Shown in pieces: positions 17,222 to 26,215 of a stretch of DNA of 64,000 nucleotides (the stretch's first letter is position 1; the number at the start of each line of letters is the position of its first letter). Both the position numbers and the translations under genes were made by a program. The stretch comes from Robiginitomaculum sp. (GTDB lineage: Bacteria; Pseudomonadota; Alphaproteobacteria; Caulobacterales; Maricaulaceae): assembly GCA_002733605.1 (NCBI GenBank), contig NVWK01000004.1, forward strand, positions 124,001 through 188,000, in the 5' to 3' direction. The notes under the pieces are model-generated. The model was not told the DNA's origin, ran no database searches, and was given only the letters and a program-made list of their open reading frames with translations.

Positions 17222-18145
17222 TTATGAAGTTGGTTTTACGTCTAAAACAAGAGTGGACGTGAAGGTTTCCCCGGGGGCTAACACACGAAAGCCGGTCTCT
17301 ATATTGGTGTCCATCCGGTTGATGGCATCGTTCATATGGCTGGCTGGCTCGAAGCAAAAACTGTCTGCTTCTTCTGTGTAGACAACCACATGGGTCATGG
17401 CCGGATCGGCGCGCATTTCAAGAGCGAATGCACTGTCTGGCCAAGACATACGCACCTTGCCATCCCATCCACCAAAGCAATGATCCAACTGCGTCCCTTC
17501 AACAGGAAGGCCGTTAGAGAAGTCCCATTTGGATGGCAGCCCGACCCAAGTCTGGGGTAAGCTTTCATGGTCTGATAACCAGACACCCTTTGCGTTGAAT
17601 TTTAGGTGAGCATTGCTCTTATCTCGGGCCACATCTCGGGCAAGTGGGAAATACGGGTGCCAGCCCATGCCCGCAGGCATCGGAGTATCCCCTGTATTTT
17701 GAATGGAAAGCTGTACATGCAATGCCCCGTTTTTTATCTGGAATCGTTGACGGGCCTCGAATGGGTATGGCCATGCGCCCACATCTTTAAACTGGGTATA
17801 TGTAAGTTCGCAAACGCTTTTGGAAGGCTGGTGCACCTCCCAAAATCCCAGCCAAGCCGTCCCGTGTAGCGGGTGCTTTATGCCGGGGAAGTTTGCGTCA
17901 ATATGATGGGTCTCGCCCTCAAAACTGAACGTGCCATTGGCAATCCGGTTCGAATACGGAAACAAAGCGAAACATGAGGATTGCATAGGATCAAATGATC
18001 GATGCCACTTCTCGGTCGCCGGGCGTAAAACATCTACGCCCTTATACGTACACCGGGTGATCACTCCACCGGTTTCCGGCGAAAGCTCCAATACCCAGCC
18101 TGCATGCTCTAATCTGAGTTGCAGCGGTGTTTTAAGGCCCTCCAT
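17222..18145 (-). CDS. Aldose 1-epimerase (mutarotase)
   Basis: A 307-residue cytoplasmic galactose-mutarotase-fold enzyme that interconverts alpha and beta anomers of free aldoses. Signatures are FPYSNRI (62-68), HPLHGTAW (91-98, catalytic His near 94) and GWHPYF (161-166, second His 163). No signal peptide. It lies 9 bp after the GH10 xylanase stop and is probably in the same transcript. It would help xylose or glucuronate released from xylan enter isomerases that need a given anomer (inference). Confidence 0.9.
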   Translation of the reverse strand: MEGLKTPLQLRLEHAGWVLELSPETGGVITRCTYKGVDVLRPATEKWHRSFDPMQSSCFALFPYSNRIANGTFSFEGETHHIDANFPGIKHPLHGTAWLGFWEVHQPSKSVCELTYTQFKDVGAWPYPFEARQRFQIKNGALHVQLSIQNTGDTPMPAGMGWHPYFPLARDVARDKSNAHLKFNAKGVWLSDHESLPQTWVGLPSKWDFSNGLPVEGTQLDHCFGGWDGKVRMSWPDSAFALEMRADPAMTHVVVYTEEADSFCFEPASHMNDAINRMDTNIETGFRVLAPGETFTSTLVLDVKPTS

Positions 18146-18154
18146 AGTCGCGCG

Positions 18155-19336
18155 CTATACTAAGGGCGTGCGTACCGGTGCGGCGGCGAAGGCCTCGGCC
18201 ATGGCCTGTCTCAAGGCTTTTGGTTTATAGCTGTCGCTGTAAGGGGTGCTGCGTTTGAGCAAGCCGTCTTCACGTGGCCACCAATCAGGGGAGCGCAACC
18301 AGGAATGATTGTCGCTTATCCCCCACGCCAACACGTCTTTCAGCTGAGTGAATTCTAAAGTTACATCCAGATATTCTTTCGCGTAATCGGCAATCACCTG
18401 ATCGCGCTTGGCCACATCTGCGACCAAATCAGTATCATTGACATCAAATTCCGTAATCACGAGATCATAGCCCATATCGGTGGCTTCTTTCAGGAATTCC
18501 TGCCAGGCTTTAACGTCATACTGGCCTTTGTAACCGGTCACCGAGTCGCCAACAAATTGACCGATATGGCCCTGAATACCGAGCGCGTCCACGGGCACAT
18601 TATTCTTCCTGAAATGCTCGAGCAGTTTCAAAACGCCTTTGCGGTGCGCGGCGCTATGGTTTTCCCATGACATAAAATCATTATAAACCAGTTGCGTGTC
18701 TGGTGCCTGTTCGCGGGCGACATGGAAGACATTGTCAACAATTTCCTGTCCGCCGTTTCGGGTAAAGACCGTATCACGACGGGCGCCCGTATGCTCGTCA
18801 ATCGTCTCGTTGACCACATCCCAGGAATAGACATCGTCTTTGTAACGACCGACGACCGCTTCGATATATGTGCGTAACAATGCGTCTACGCCGTCCTCGA
18901 ACGCATTGTTCATGACCCATGGCGACATGTATTTATCCTTGTTCCACAACAAGGTATGGCCGCGCATGCCCATATTATTGGCCTGTGCAAATGCTACCAA
19001 TTTATCCGGGCGGGTAAAACGGTACGGGCCATCAACAGGCTGTATCGTATACATTTTGAATTCGTTTTCAGCGACCAGAACCCCGCATTGGGCTTTGATA
19101 ATCTCTATGTATTTTTCATCGTAAAATGCCCCGGTTTTTGCATTCCCACCCGGTGCGCTCAGTGCGGTTCCGAACCGAATGCCCCGGCTCTTGGCAATAT
19201 CATTTAAACCGAGACCATTTATGTTTGTGGCTGTATTTGTGGCAGTTTTACTTGCCCCATATGGCATGCCGGTGGTTGCACAACTTGCGACACCAAGCGC
19301 GGCGCCGGTGCCTAAGAACTTACGACGTGAAAACAT
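18155..19336 (-). CDS. GH10 endo-1,4-beta-xylanase
   Basis: A 393-residue family 10 xylanase that cuts the xylan backbone and tolerates substitutions. The acid/base is Glu177 in WDVVNETIDE and the nucleophile Glu296 in VITEFDVND; WGISDNHSWL near the C-terminus is also typical. The N-terminus MFSRRKFLGTGAALGVASC has a twin-arginine-like SRRKFLG motif and a possible lipobox (VASC), suggesting Tat export and lipid anchoring. Transcribed from the mirror-image promoter region shared with the GH3 gene at 19652, together with the epimerase. Confidence 0.95.
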   Translation of the reverse strand: MFSRRKFLGTGAALGVASCATTGMPYGASKTATNTATNINGLGLNDIAKSRGIRFGTALSAPGGNAKTGAFYDEKYIEIIKAQCGVLVAENEFKMYTIQPVDGPYRFTRPDKLVAFAQANNMGMRGHTLLWNKDKYMSPWVMNNAFEDGVDALLRTYIEAVVGRYKDDVYSWDVVNETIDEHTGARRDTVFTRNGGQEIVDNVFHVAREQAPDTQLVYNDFMSWENHSAAHRKGVLKLLEHFRKNNVPVDALGIQGHIGQFVGDSVTGYKGQYDVKAWQEFLKEATDMGYDLVITEFDVNDTDLVADVAKRDQVIADYAKEYLDVTLEFTQLKDVLAWGISDNHSWLRSPDWWPREDGLLKRSTPYSDSYKPKALRQAMAEAFAAAPVRTPLV

Positions 19337-19401
19337 GTTTCAATTTCTCCCCATTTTTATGTACTGTTTGATATGCCTGTTCTTTTTCAGACACCCCCAC
19401 T

Positions 19402-19575
19402 AAATGTTAGCGCTAATATCGCGGTAAAACCGCATATTTGTCAACAGCTAATTCTAAACCCCGTTTTGAGAGCCATTTTAATTTGAATCCCTCACTGATT
19501 CGGAAAACTTGCCCTCCCCGCGTAAAATACGATTGACAAGCACCTCGTTTAACCGCGATATTAGCGCTAACATTT
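19402..19575. promoter_or_regulatory. Mirror-image divergent promoter with paired LacI-type operators
   Basis: Two 29-bp arms (19402-19430 and 19547-19575) are reverse complements with a single mismatch. Each arm contains the operator (TGTTAGCGCTAATA 19405-19418; TATTAGCGCTAACA 19559-19572, each 13 of 14). Each also holds a GATATT -10 box that sits exactly 18 bp from a TTGACA -35 box (19533-19538 for the plus gene; complement at 19439-19444 for the minus gene). The operators overlap the -10 boxes, so binding should repress GH10 and GH3 together. The rest of the gap 19337-19651 holds only leaders. Confidence 0.8.
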
Positions 19576-19651
19576 TTGGGGAATTTCAATGTGAATTTGC
19601 CAAGCCGCTAAATAAAAACTACATATATCAAACCGGATTAAGGGGACACAA

Positions 19652-22057
19652 ATGACACATACACCTAAACAACAAAGACGCCTCTCTGATACATTGCGCC
19701 GCGGCACGGCGCTGGCGCTCATCTCGGCGCTGGCATTGATCGCGGTCAGTTGCGCCCCTAACGCGGATACGGCTTCGGATACGACACCCGCGACGACGTC
19801 CGCGCAAGCCCAGAGCAGCCCCGAAGCCTTGCTGGCCCAGATGACTTTAGAGGAAAAAGTGGCGCAATTGTCGTGCGTATGGATTCAAAAAGACCGGATC
19901 ATGGATGCGGACGGCGCGTTCTCGCCCAGCAAAATGAAAGAAGCCTTCCCTAACAGCATTGGCTGTATAGCCCGCCCACAGGACTATGTTGGTCTTGGCC
20001 AGCCCGGCGAAAAAACGGCGCGGACAATCGCCAGTTCCGTGCAATTTGCCAATGACCTGCAAAAATACATGCTTGAGGAAACACGGCTCGGCATTCCGGT
20101 GATTTTTCACGAAGAAGGCCTGCACGGGTTTATGGGCAAAGATGCCACCAACTTCCCGCAGTCTATCGCGCTGGCCAGTACGTGGGATCCAGAGTTGATT
20201 GAAAACGTCTATACGTTTGCGGCGCGTGAGATTCGCGCCCGTGGTGTGCATCATGTGCTGTCGCCCGTGGTTGATGTCGTGCGTGATCCACGCTGGGGCC
20301 GGATTGAAGAAACCTATGGTGAAGACCCGTATCTGGTATCGCGCATCAGTGTGGCGGCCGTGAAAGGCTTTCAGGGTGAAGAGGTAGACGGCAAAATTGA
20401 TGACAGCCATGTTTTGACAACCCTGAAACATTTGACCGGTCATGGTCAGCCGGAAAGCGGCACCAATGTTGGCCCTGCCAATATTTCAGAACGTGTTTTA
20501 CGCGAAGTTTTCTTCCCGCCGTTTGAAGCTGCTATCAACGAAGCCAATGCGGCGTCCCTGATGGCCTCTTATAATGAAATTGACGGGGTGCCGTCCCATG
20601 TCAGCACATTCCTGTTGCAAGACATTTTGCGCGGGGAATGGGATTTTCAGGGACTGGTTGTTTCCGATTATTTCGCCATTGACGACTTGGTCTCGCGCCA
20701 TGCGGTGGTCGCAGATGCAGACCATGCGGCCATGTTGGCGCTGGAAACCGGTGTGGATTTAGAAACGCCTGATCCAGGCATGTATTCACGTTTGGTGCAG
20801 CTTGTGCAGGACGGGGAAATTGAAGAATCGGTTATCGATACGGCCGTTTTGCGGGTTCTGCGCTTTAAGCAACGGGGCAATATTGCCGCCACAGCTTATT
20901 CCGACATTGCAGCAGCCGAACGGTTGACCGGGAATGCAGAAGCGCGCGCACTGGCTGAAGAGGCGGCGCGTCGAGCCATCATCTTGTTGAAAAACGAAGG
21001 CAATACTCTGCCTCTCAACATGGCTACTTTGAACCGGATTGCGGTGATTGGCCCGAATGCGGGCTCAACCGTTCTGGGTGGATATTCAGATACACCACGT
21101 CAAACCGTCAGCATTCTAGACGGCATCCGTGCCAAGGTCGGAGATCAGGTTCAGGTGGAGTATGCAGAAGGTGTACGCATTTCAGAAAACCCGAGCTGGT
21201 GGGACGACACGGTCGAGCTTGCAGACCGCGACGAAAACCTTGCGCGGATTAAAGAAGCGACCGCGATTGCCAAAGAGTCCGATCTGATCGTATTGGTGAT
21301 TGGCGGCAATGAAGACACAAGTCGGGAAGCCTGGGCTGAGTCCCATTTGGGTGACCGTTCAAGCCTTGATCTGGTCGGGGAACAAAACGAGCTGGTCAAT
21401 GCCATGATTGCCACAGGCAAGCCGATTGTTGTCGTGCTGATCAATGGCCGTCCACTGGCGATCCCGCACGTCGTAGATAGAGTGCCTGCCGTGATTGAAG
21501 GCTGGATTTTGGGTCAGGAAACGGGCACGGCCATGGCGGATGTGTTGTTCGGGGATTATAATCCGGGCGGTAAATTGCCGGTCACCATTCCGCGCAGTGT
21601 TGGTCAGTTGCCGATGTTTTATAACTATAAACCAACGGCCCATCGCGGGTATGCCTTTAGCTCTGTGAAGCCGCTCTATCCATTTGGGTATGGGCTTAGC
21701 TATACCGATTTCAGTTATAGCGAACCAACATTGTCCAAAGCAACAATTGGCACAAACGGGTCAACAACCGTAAGCGTCGACGTCACCAATTCAGGTGCGC
21801 GTAAAGGGGACGAGATTGTACAAATGTATATTCGCGACAATGTCAGTTCCGTCACACGCCCTGTAAAAGAGTTGAAAGGCTTTGAGCGGATTACATTGGA
21901 AGCCGGTGAAACCCAAACCGTGACATTTGACATTACACCGAAATCTCTGCGCTTTTACGATATCAATATGAACCGCGTTGTCGAGGCTGGCGAGTTTACC
22001 ATTATGACCGGTACCAATTCGCAAGACCTTAAAAACACCACACTCACCGTCGAGTAA
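19652..22057 (+). CDS. GH3 beta-xylosidase/beta-glucosidase lipoprotein
   Basis: An 801-residue family 3 enzyme with a lipoprotein signal (LISALALIAVSC). The catalytic (beta/alpha)8 domain ends with the nucleophile in GLVVSDYFAI (Asp339). The second domain follows (~430-650), and a fibronectin-III-like domain closes the protein (~700-801: VSVDVTNSGARKGDEIVQMYIRD, PVKELKGFERI). The SDY nucleophile motif and domain layout match BglX/xylosidase-type GH3s. In an operon directly after a GH10 promoter and before GH115, beta-xylosidase on xylo-oligosaccharides is the better guess. Followed 18 bp later by the GH115 gene. Confidence 0.9.
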   Translation: MTHTPKQQRRLSDTLRRGTALALISALALIAVSCAPNADTASDTTPATTSAQAQSSPEALLAQMTLEEKVAQLSCVWIQKDRIMDADGAFSPSKMKEAFPNSIGCIARPQDYVGLGQPGEKTARTIASSVQFANDLQKYMLEETRLGIPVIFHEEGLHGFMGKDATNFPQSIALASTWDPELIENVYTFAAREIRARGVHHVLSPVVDVVRDPRWGRIEETYGEDPYLVSRISVAAVKGFQGEEVDGKIDDSHVLTTLKHLTGHGQPESGTNVGPANISERVLREVFFPPFEAAINEANAASLMASYNEIDGVPSHVSTFLLQDILRGEWDFQGLVVSDYFAIDDLVSRHAVVADADHAAMLALETGVDLETPDPGMYSRLVQLVQDGEIEESVIDTAVLRVLRFKQRGNIAATAYSDIAAAERLTGNAEARALAEEAARRAIILLKNEGNTLPLNMATLNRIAVIGPNAGSTVLGGYSDTPRQTVSILDGIRAKVGDQVQVEYAEGVRISENPSWWDDTVELADRDENLARIKEATAIAKESDLIVLVIGGNEDTSREAWAESHLGDRSSLDLVGEQNELVNAMIATGKPIVVVLINGRPLAIPHVVDRVPAVIEGWILGQETGTAMADVLFGDYNPGGKLPVTIPRSVGQLPMFYNYKPTAHRGYAFSSVKPLYPFGYGLSYTDFSYSEPTLSKATIGTNGSTTVSVDVTNSGARKGDEIVQMYIRDNVSSVTRPVKELKGFERITLEAGETQTVTFDITPKSLRFYDINMNRVVEAGEFTIMTGTNSQDLKNTTLTVE

Positions 22058-22075
22058 TATCTATAGGGGACCGTT

Positions 22076-25003
22076 TTGAAACACATATGCACAAGTCTGG
22101 TATGCACAAGTCTGGCGATGCTTACGCTCGCCGCCTGTTCACCTGCAACGCGCGAGCAGTCTAGCGCTCAATCGCTGTGTGCGGCCAATGTCGGGATTTG
22201 TGAAACCGGACAGGGCAATGTGTTGGCGGGCGACTTTGCCTTGATCCATGACGGGATGCCCTTGGCGATCGTCGTGGCAGAAGGTCTAGACACAGGTATT
22301 GTACGGGCTGCAAAGGATTTACAGGATGATCTCGGCAAAATCGGAGATCATCCCGGGATGTTTGGCACAAGTACTGAGGGTGCGGGCGAGAACATCATTC
22401 TGATCGGAGATATAAATTCTCCGCTGATACAAAATCTGGTCGCCGCAGGAAAACTGGATGTTTCCGGCATTGAAGGCAAATGGGAAGGGTTCTCGCAAAG
22501 CATTGTGGACGCGCCCCTGCCCGAGCTTATGCCGAATGTGAAACGGGCATTGGTGATTACCGGCTCGGATAAACGCGGGACGATTTACGGTATTTATGAT
22601 CTGTCGCGACGTGCGGGTGTGTCGCCGTGGTATTGGTGGGCGGATGTGCCGATTGCCCACAAATCCGATCTGTATGCTTCGAGCGGACAACGGGTTGAAG
22701 TGCCGAAGATCAAGTATCGCGGTATTTTTCTCAATGATGAAAATCCGGCGCTTTATGGCTGGGTGCATGAGCGTTACGAAAGCGGCTTTGGCCATGAGTT
22801 CTACGCAGATGTGTTCGAGCTTATCCTGCGCAATAAAGGTAATTATCTATGGCCAGCCATGTGGGGCAAGGCGTTTTATGATGATGATCCGTTGAACGCG
22901 CAGACGGCGACAGAATACGGTATTGTGATTGGCACCTCCCATCATGAACCGCTGGCGCGGGCCCATACGGAATGGGAACGTTATGGCCAAGGCGGCGCAT
23001 GGAATTTTGACGAAAATACCGAAGGCCTGACTAAATTCTGGCGCGAAGGTATGGAACGCAAAGGGGATCATGAAGGCATTGTCAGTATTGGTATGCGCGG
23101 GGATGGCGACGAAGCCATGACCGAAGGCACGGCGATTGATTTGCTGGAACGCATAGTGGCTGCACAACGCGAAATCATCACGGATGTGACCGGAAAACCG
23201 GCCTCGGAAACGCCGCAAATCTGGGCGCTATATAAAGAGGTTCAGGATTATTACGATCAAGGCATGGAAGTGCCGGACGATGTTACCTTGCTGTTCTCCG
23301 ATGACAATTGGGGCAACATCCGGCGCCTGCCAAAGCCCGGCGTCACGCGCCCGGGTGGCTATGGTGTCTATTATCATTTCGATTATGTCGGCGGGCCGCG
23401 CAATTACAAATGGCTTAACACCACACAAATCGAGCGGGTCTGGGAACAGATGCATCTTGCGGACGCCTATGGGGCGCACGAAGTGTGGATTGCCAATGTC
23501 GGAGATTTGAAACCGATGGAATTGCCGATCAGCTTCTTCCTCGACTATGCATGGAACCCCGATGCCATACCGCTCGAGAAGCTCCCTGCCTATACGACCA
23601 AATGGGCGCAGGAGCAGTTCGGTGAAACCCATGCACAGGAAATCGCAGGCCTGCTGGACGGGTATACGAAACTGAACGCACGCCGCAAACCCGAGCTTGT
23701 TGAACCGGGCACCTATAGCCTTGTGCATTATAACGAGGCGGACCGGGTGATGGCCGAATGGCAGGTTTTGGCCGATACGTCCGAGCGGGTCAAAAATGCA
23801 CTTCCTGACGAATATCAGGATGCTTATGCGCAATTGGTCTGGTATCCTATTCAGGCCAGTTTAAACTTGAACGCTCTGTATATTGCAGCGGCCAAAAATG
23901 CGCTTTATGCCAAGCAAAAGCGTGCGAGCACCAATACTTGGGCGGCCAAAGTTCAGACATTGTTTGATCGGGACGCAGAGCTGGCCCGGTTTTACCATGA
24001 AGATATTGCGGACGGAAAATGGAACCATATGATGTCCCAAACCCATATTGGCTATACCTATTGGCAACAGCCAGAGCACAATAATATACCTAATGTGCAA
24101 ACGCTTGATCTGCCGGTAGACGCCAAAATGTGTATTGCGATTGAAGGCAGTGAAGTGGCGTGGGGGCATAATGGCCGGGCAACCCTCGCCGGGTTTGATG
24201 TGTTCACCAAGCAAAGCCGCTATTTTGAAATTTACAATGAGGGACAAACTCCGTTCACATACGTGCTCGAGACGGATCAGGACTGGGTTAAGCTTTCTTC
24301 AATGACAGGTAGCGTTGATGAAGACGTGCGTATTGTGGTCGAAATTGATTGGGCGCATGTGCCTGCGGATAGATCAACAGCAAACATCGAAATATTGGCC
24401 TCCAACGGGGACCGCGCGACTATCGGTATCGCCGTTTATAACCCTGCGAATATCGCGTCTTTCAAAGGCTATATGGAGGCGGACGGGTATATTGCTGTTG
24501 ACGCGCAGAATTATACGCGTGCGGTCGGCAGTGATGGCGTGCATTGGGAAACCATTCCCAATCTAAGCCGAACCGGATCGGGTGTTAGCCCTATGCCGGT
24601 TACGGCCCCGGCGCAGAGACCCGGTACCAATAGCCCACATCTGGAATATGATATATATGTGCGCAAGGCAGGCGATCTATACATCGACGTGACTTTGGCC
24701 CCCACTCTTGATTTTCTGGGGCAAGGCGGATTGCGGTACGGCGTTTCGATCGATGATCAAGAGCCCATCATTGTCAATATCAATAAGGACACGATGGGCA
24801 CGAGCGGAGCATGGAACACATTGGTCGCAAACTATGCCCATGTGCATTCCAGTAATCACACATTGGCAACAGCAGGCGCGCATACGGTGAAAATCTGGAT
24901 GGTTGATCCTGCACTGGTGTTTCAACGGGTGACGGTGATGACCAATGGAGAACTGCCCTATAGCTATCTTGGGCCTCAACAAAGTGTCCTGGTTGGAGAC
25001 TAA
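22076..25003 (+). CDS. GH115 xylan alpha-1,2-glucuronidase
   Basis: A 975-residue glycoside hydrolase family 115 lipoprotein (lipobox LAAC, Cys21). GH115 removes (4-O-methyl-)glucuronic acid from internal xylose residues of polymeric xylan, unlike GH67, which acts on chain ends. Family marks include YGIYDLSRRAGVSPWYWWADVP (near 175-196), KYRGIFLNDENPALYGW and NKGNYLWPAMWGKAF. A C-terminal domain (~790-960) is a beta-sandwich typical of the family. The start is TTG 22076 with AGGGGACC upstream. Second gene of the GH3-GH115 operon. Its product feeds the UxaC/UxuB/ManD/KdgK route encoded downstream. Confidence 0.93.
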   Translation: MKHICTSLVCTSLAMLTLAACSPATREQSSAQSLCAANVGICETGQGNVLAGDFALIHDGMPLAIVVAEGLDTGIVRAAKDLQDDLGKIGDHPGMFGTSTEGAGENIILIGDINSPLIQNLVAAGKLDVSGIEGKWEGFSQSIVDAPLPELMPNVKRALVITGSDKRGTIYGIYDLSRRAGVSPWYWWADVPIAHKSDLYASSGQRVEVPKIKYRGIFLNDENPALYGWVHERYESGFGHEFYADVFELILRNKGNYLWPAMWGKAFYDDDPLNAQTATEYGIVIGTSHHEPLARAHTEWERYGQGGAWNFDENTEGLTKFWREGMERKGDHEGIVSIGMRGDGDEAMTEGTAIDLLERIVAAQREIITDVTGKPASETPQIWALYKEVQDYYDQGMEVPDDVTLLFSDDNWGNIRRLPKPGVTRPGGYGVYYHFDYVGGPRNYKWLNTTQIERVWEQMHLADAYGAHEVWIANVGDLKPMELPISFFLDYAWNPDAIPLEKLPAYTTKWAQEQFGETHAQEIAGLLDGYTKLNARRKPELVEPGTYSLVHYNEADRVMAEWQVLADTSERVKNALPDEYQDAYAQLVWYPIQASLNLNALYIAAAKNALYAKQKRASTNTWAAKVQTLFDRDAELARFYHEDIADGKWNHMMSQTHIGYTYWQQPEHNNIPNVQTLDLPVDAKMCIAIEGSEVAWGHNGRATLAGFDVFTKQSRYFEIYNEGQTPFTYVLETDQDWVKLSSMTGSVDEDVRIVVEIDWAHVPADRSTANIEILASNGDRATIGIAVYNPANIASFKGYMEADGYIAVDAQNYTRAVGSDGVHWETIPNLSRTGSGVSPMPVTAPAQRPGTNSPHLEYDIYVRKAGDLYIDVTLAPTLDFLGQGGLRYGVSIDDQEPIIVNINKDTMGTSGAWNTLVANYAHVHSSNHTLATAGAHTVKIWMVDPALVFQRVTVMTNGELPYSYLGPQQSVLVGD
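22086..22115. repeat. Perfect 15-bp tandem duplication in the GH115 signal peptide
   Basis: TATGCACAAGTCTGG occurs twice head to tail (22086-22100, 22101-22115), in frame, giving ICTSL-V-CTSL. It lengthens the signal region by five residues and leaves the lipobox intact. Confidence 0.85.
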
Positions 25004-25029
25004 GCCTCCCTTTTTAAAGAGGGGCTTTT
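25003..25029 (+). terminator. Probable terminator after GH115
   Basis: An imperfect stem AGCCTCCCTTT / AAAGAGGGGCT (one mismatch, one G-T pair) starts at the last base of the GH115 stop and is followed by TTTT. It lies in a 54-bp gap between convergent genes. Confidence 0.55.
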
Positions 25030-25057
25030 AAAAAGGAGCTTCTAGCGAGAAGGCCTC

Positions 25058-26095
25058 CTAACGAGGAGGGGCAACACCTGCTTGATGGGCCATTGCCTTA
25101 AGCAACATCATACGCATGTTCTGGCGCATTTCAGGGCTATGGGGACCAATTGCCCCGCGTACATTGGCGGGTAAATGTTCTGCCGGGTCGCCGTTCACAC
25201 CAAAGACATAATGATCAAACACCATGCGCCAAACGTCGCGTTGTTCCTCGGGAAGATCGCGCAGGGATAACAGGCCATGCAATAGACAATCAAACGCCGA
25301 GCCGAGATCGGGCCGTGCATCATTCCACCAGAAATTCACCAGCACATTAAACGCGTTTAAGGATTGTACATGATGCCACCAATGATAGGGAATATAAATG
25401 GCGTCACCGGGGCCTAGCTCTGCGACCAATGCACTGGCCTGTGCTTGTTTGAAACGCGGGTATTTTTCGTAATCAATATCATCAAGTCGTACCATGCTGA
25501 CGGGGGGGCCGGAAAGTGTGCGCTCAAACGGCCCTATATATAAATTTGCGAGTTGCTCGGGGGGAAATAAAGTAAACCGACGTTTGCCAGCAACAACGCA
25601 AGCAATATTTTCCTTTAAATCGGAATGGGTTTGCACTGTTATGCGATTGCCCATCCATATCCGTGGCGTAATTGAGCTATCGAGAATATCCAGAGTATTT
25701 TCACGCACGAAGCCGGGCAAATACTCTGCCGCCTCAACAGATTGTATATAAATAGAGGTAGGGTTTTCTGCGTCTTGTGCGTCCAGTAACTGGTCCAGAG
25801 CTGTGCTGATGCGTTCAGATTTACGAGAAAAATTTAAGCCGCCCAGATCGTGGGTGTAGAAGAATTTCCCCTTGATTTCAGGCGGCGCGTACACGACATC
25901 CGTGGGACGCCCCTGATCATGTGTTTTAAGATAGGCCACCATATCCGCAGAAGATCGCAGGCCAGCCTGAACCGCAGGCCAATGCCCGACGTAGTTTTTT
26001 AGCACTACGGGCTTATGGGCTGGAAATATCTCGTCACGAAAGGTTTCAAACGTAACATTTTCCATTATTTGCATGGGTTTATACGATGTGGTCAC
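25058..26095 (-). CDS. Cupin-like (JmjC-related) domain protein
   Basis: A 345-residue cytoplasmic protein of the cupin_8 group, related to Fe(II)/2-oxoglutarate oxygenases. A THSD motif (in TVQTHSDLKEN) supplies the HxD-type pair, and the later PYHWWHHVQSL supplies the distal His. VAGKRRFTLFPPEQLANLY and ELGPGDAIYIP are typical of the fold. Genes of this type recur next to TonB-dependent receptors and tryptophan-halogenase-like genes in Caulobacterales and sphingomonads, with no proven substrate. Here it follows the TBDR on the same strand after 120 bp containing a terminator, so its own promoter or read-through is needed. Confidence 0.85.
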   Translation of the reverse strand: MTTSYKPMQIMENVTFETFRDEIFPAHKPVVLKNYVGHWPAVQAGLRSSADMVAYLKTHDQGRPTDVVYAPPEIKGKFFYTHDLGGLNFSRKSERISTALDQLLDAQDAENPTSIYIQSVEAAEYLPGFVRENTLDILDSSITPRIWMGNRITVQTHSDLKENIACVVAGKRRFTLFPPEQLANLYIGPFERTLSGPPVSMVRLDDIDYEKYPRFKQAQASALVAELGPGDAIYIPYHWWHHVQSLNAFNVLVNFWWNDARPDLGSAFDCLLHGLLSLRDLPEEQRDVWRMVFDHYVFGVNGDPAEHLPANVRGAIGPHSPEMRQNMRMMLLKAMAHQAGVAPPR

Positions 26096-26157
26096 GAAGG
26101 TCTCATTTCAATTTTGATCTATAGTTTTCTACACTATTTTTTGTCGTTTCCACAAAG

Positions 26158-26187
26158 AAAAACGCTGCCGGCAAAGCCGACAGCGTT
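26158..26187 (-). terminator. Terminator of the TonB-dependent receptor gene
   Basis: AACGCTGCCGGC pairs with GCCGACAGCGTT (12-bp stem, one mismatch, AAA loop on the plus strand). Read on the minus strand it is followed by TTTTT-C-TTT. It lies 28 bp past the receptor's stop. Confidence 0.85.
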
Positions 26188-26215
26188 ATTTTTAAATCAT
26201 GTCTAGAGCGTAAGC

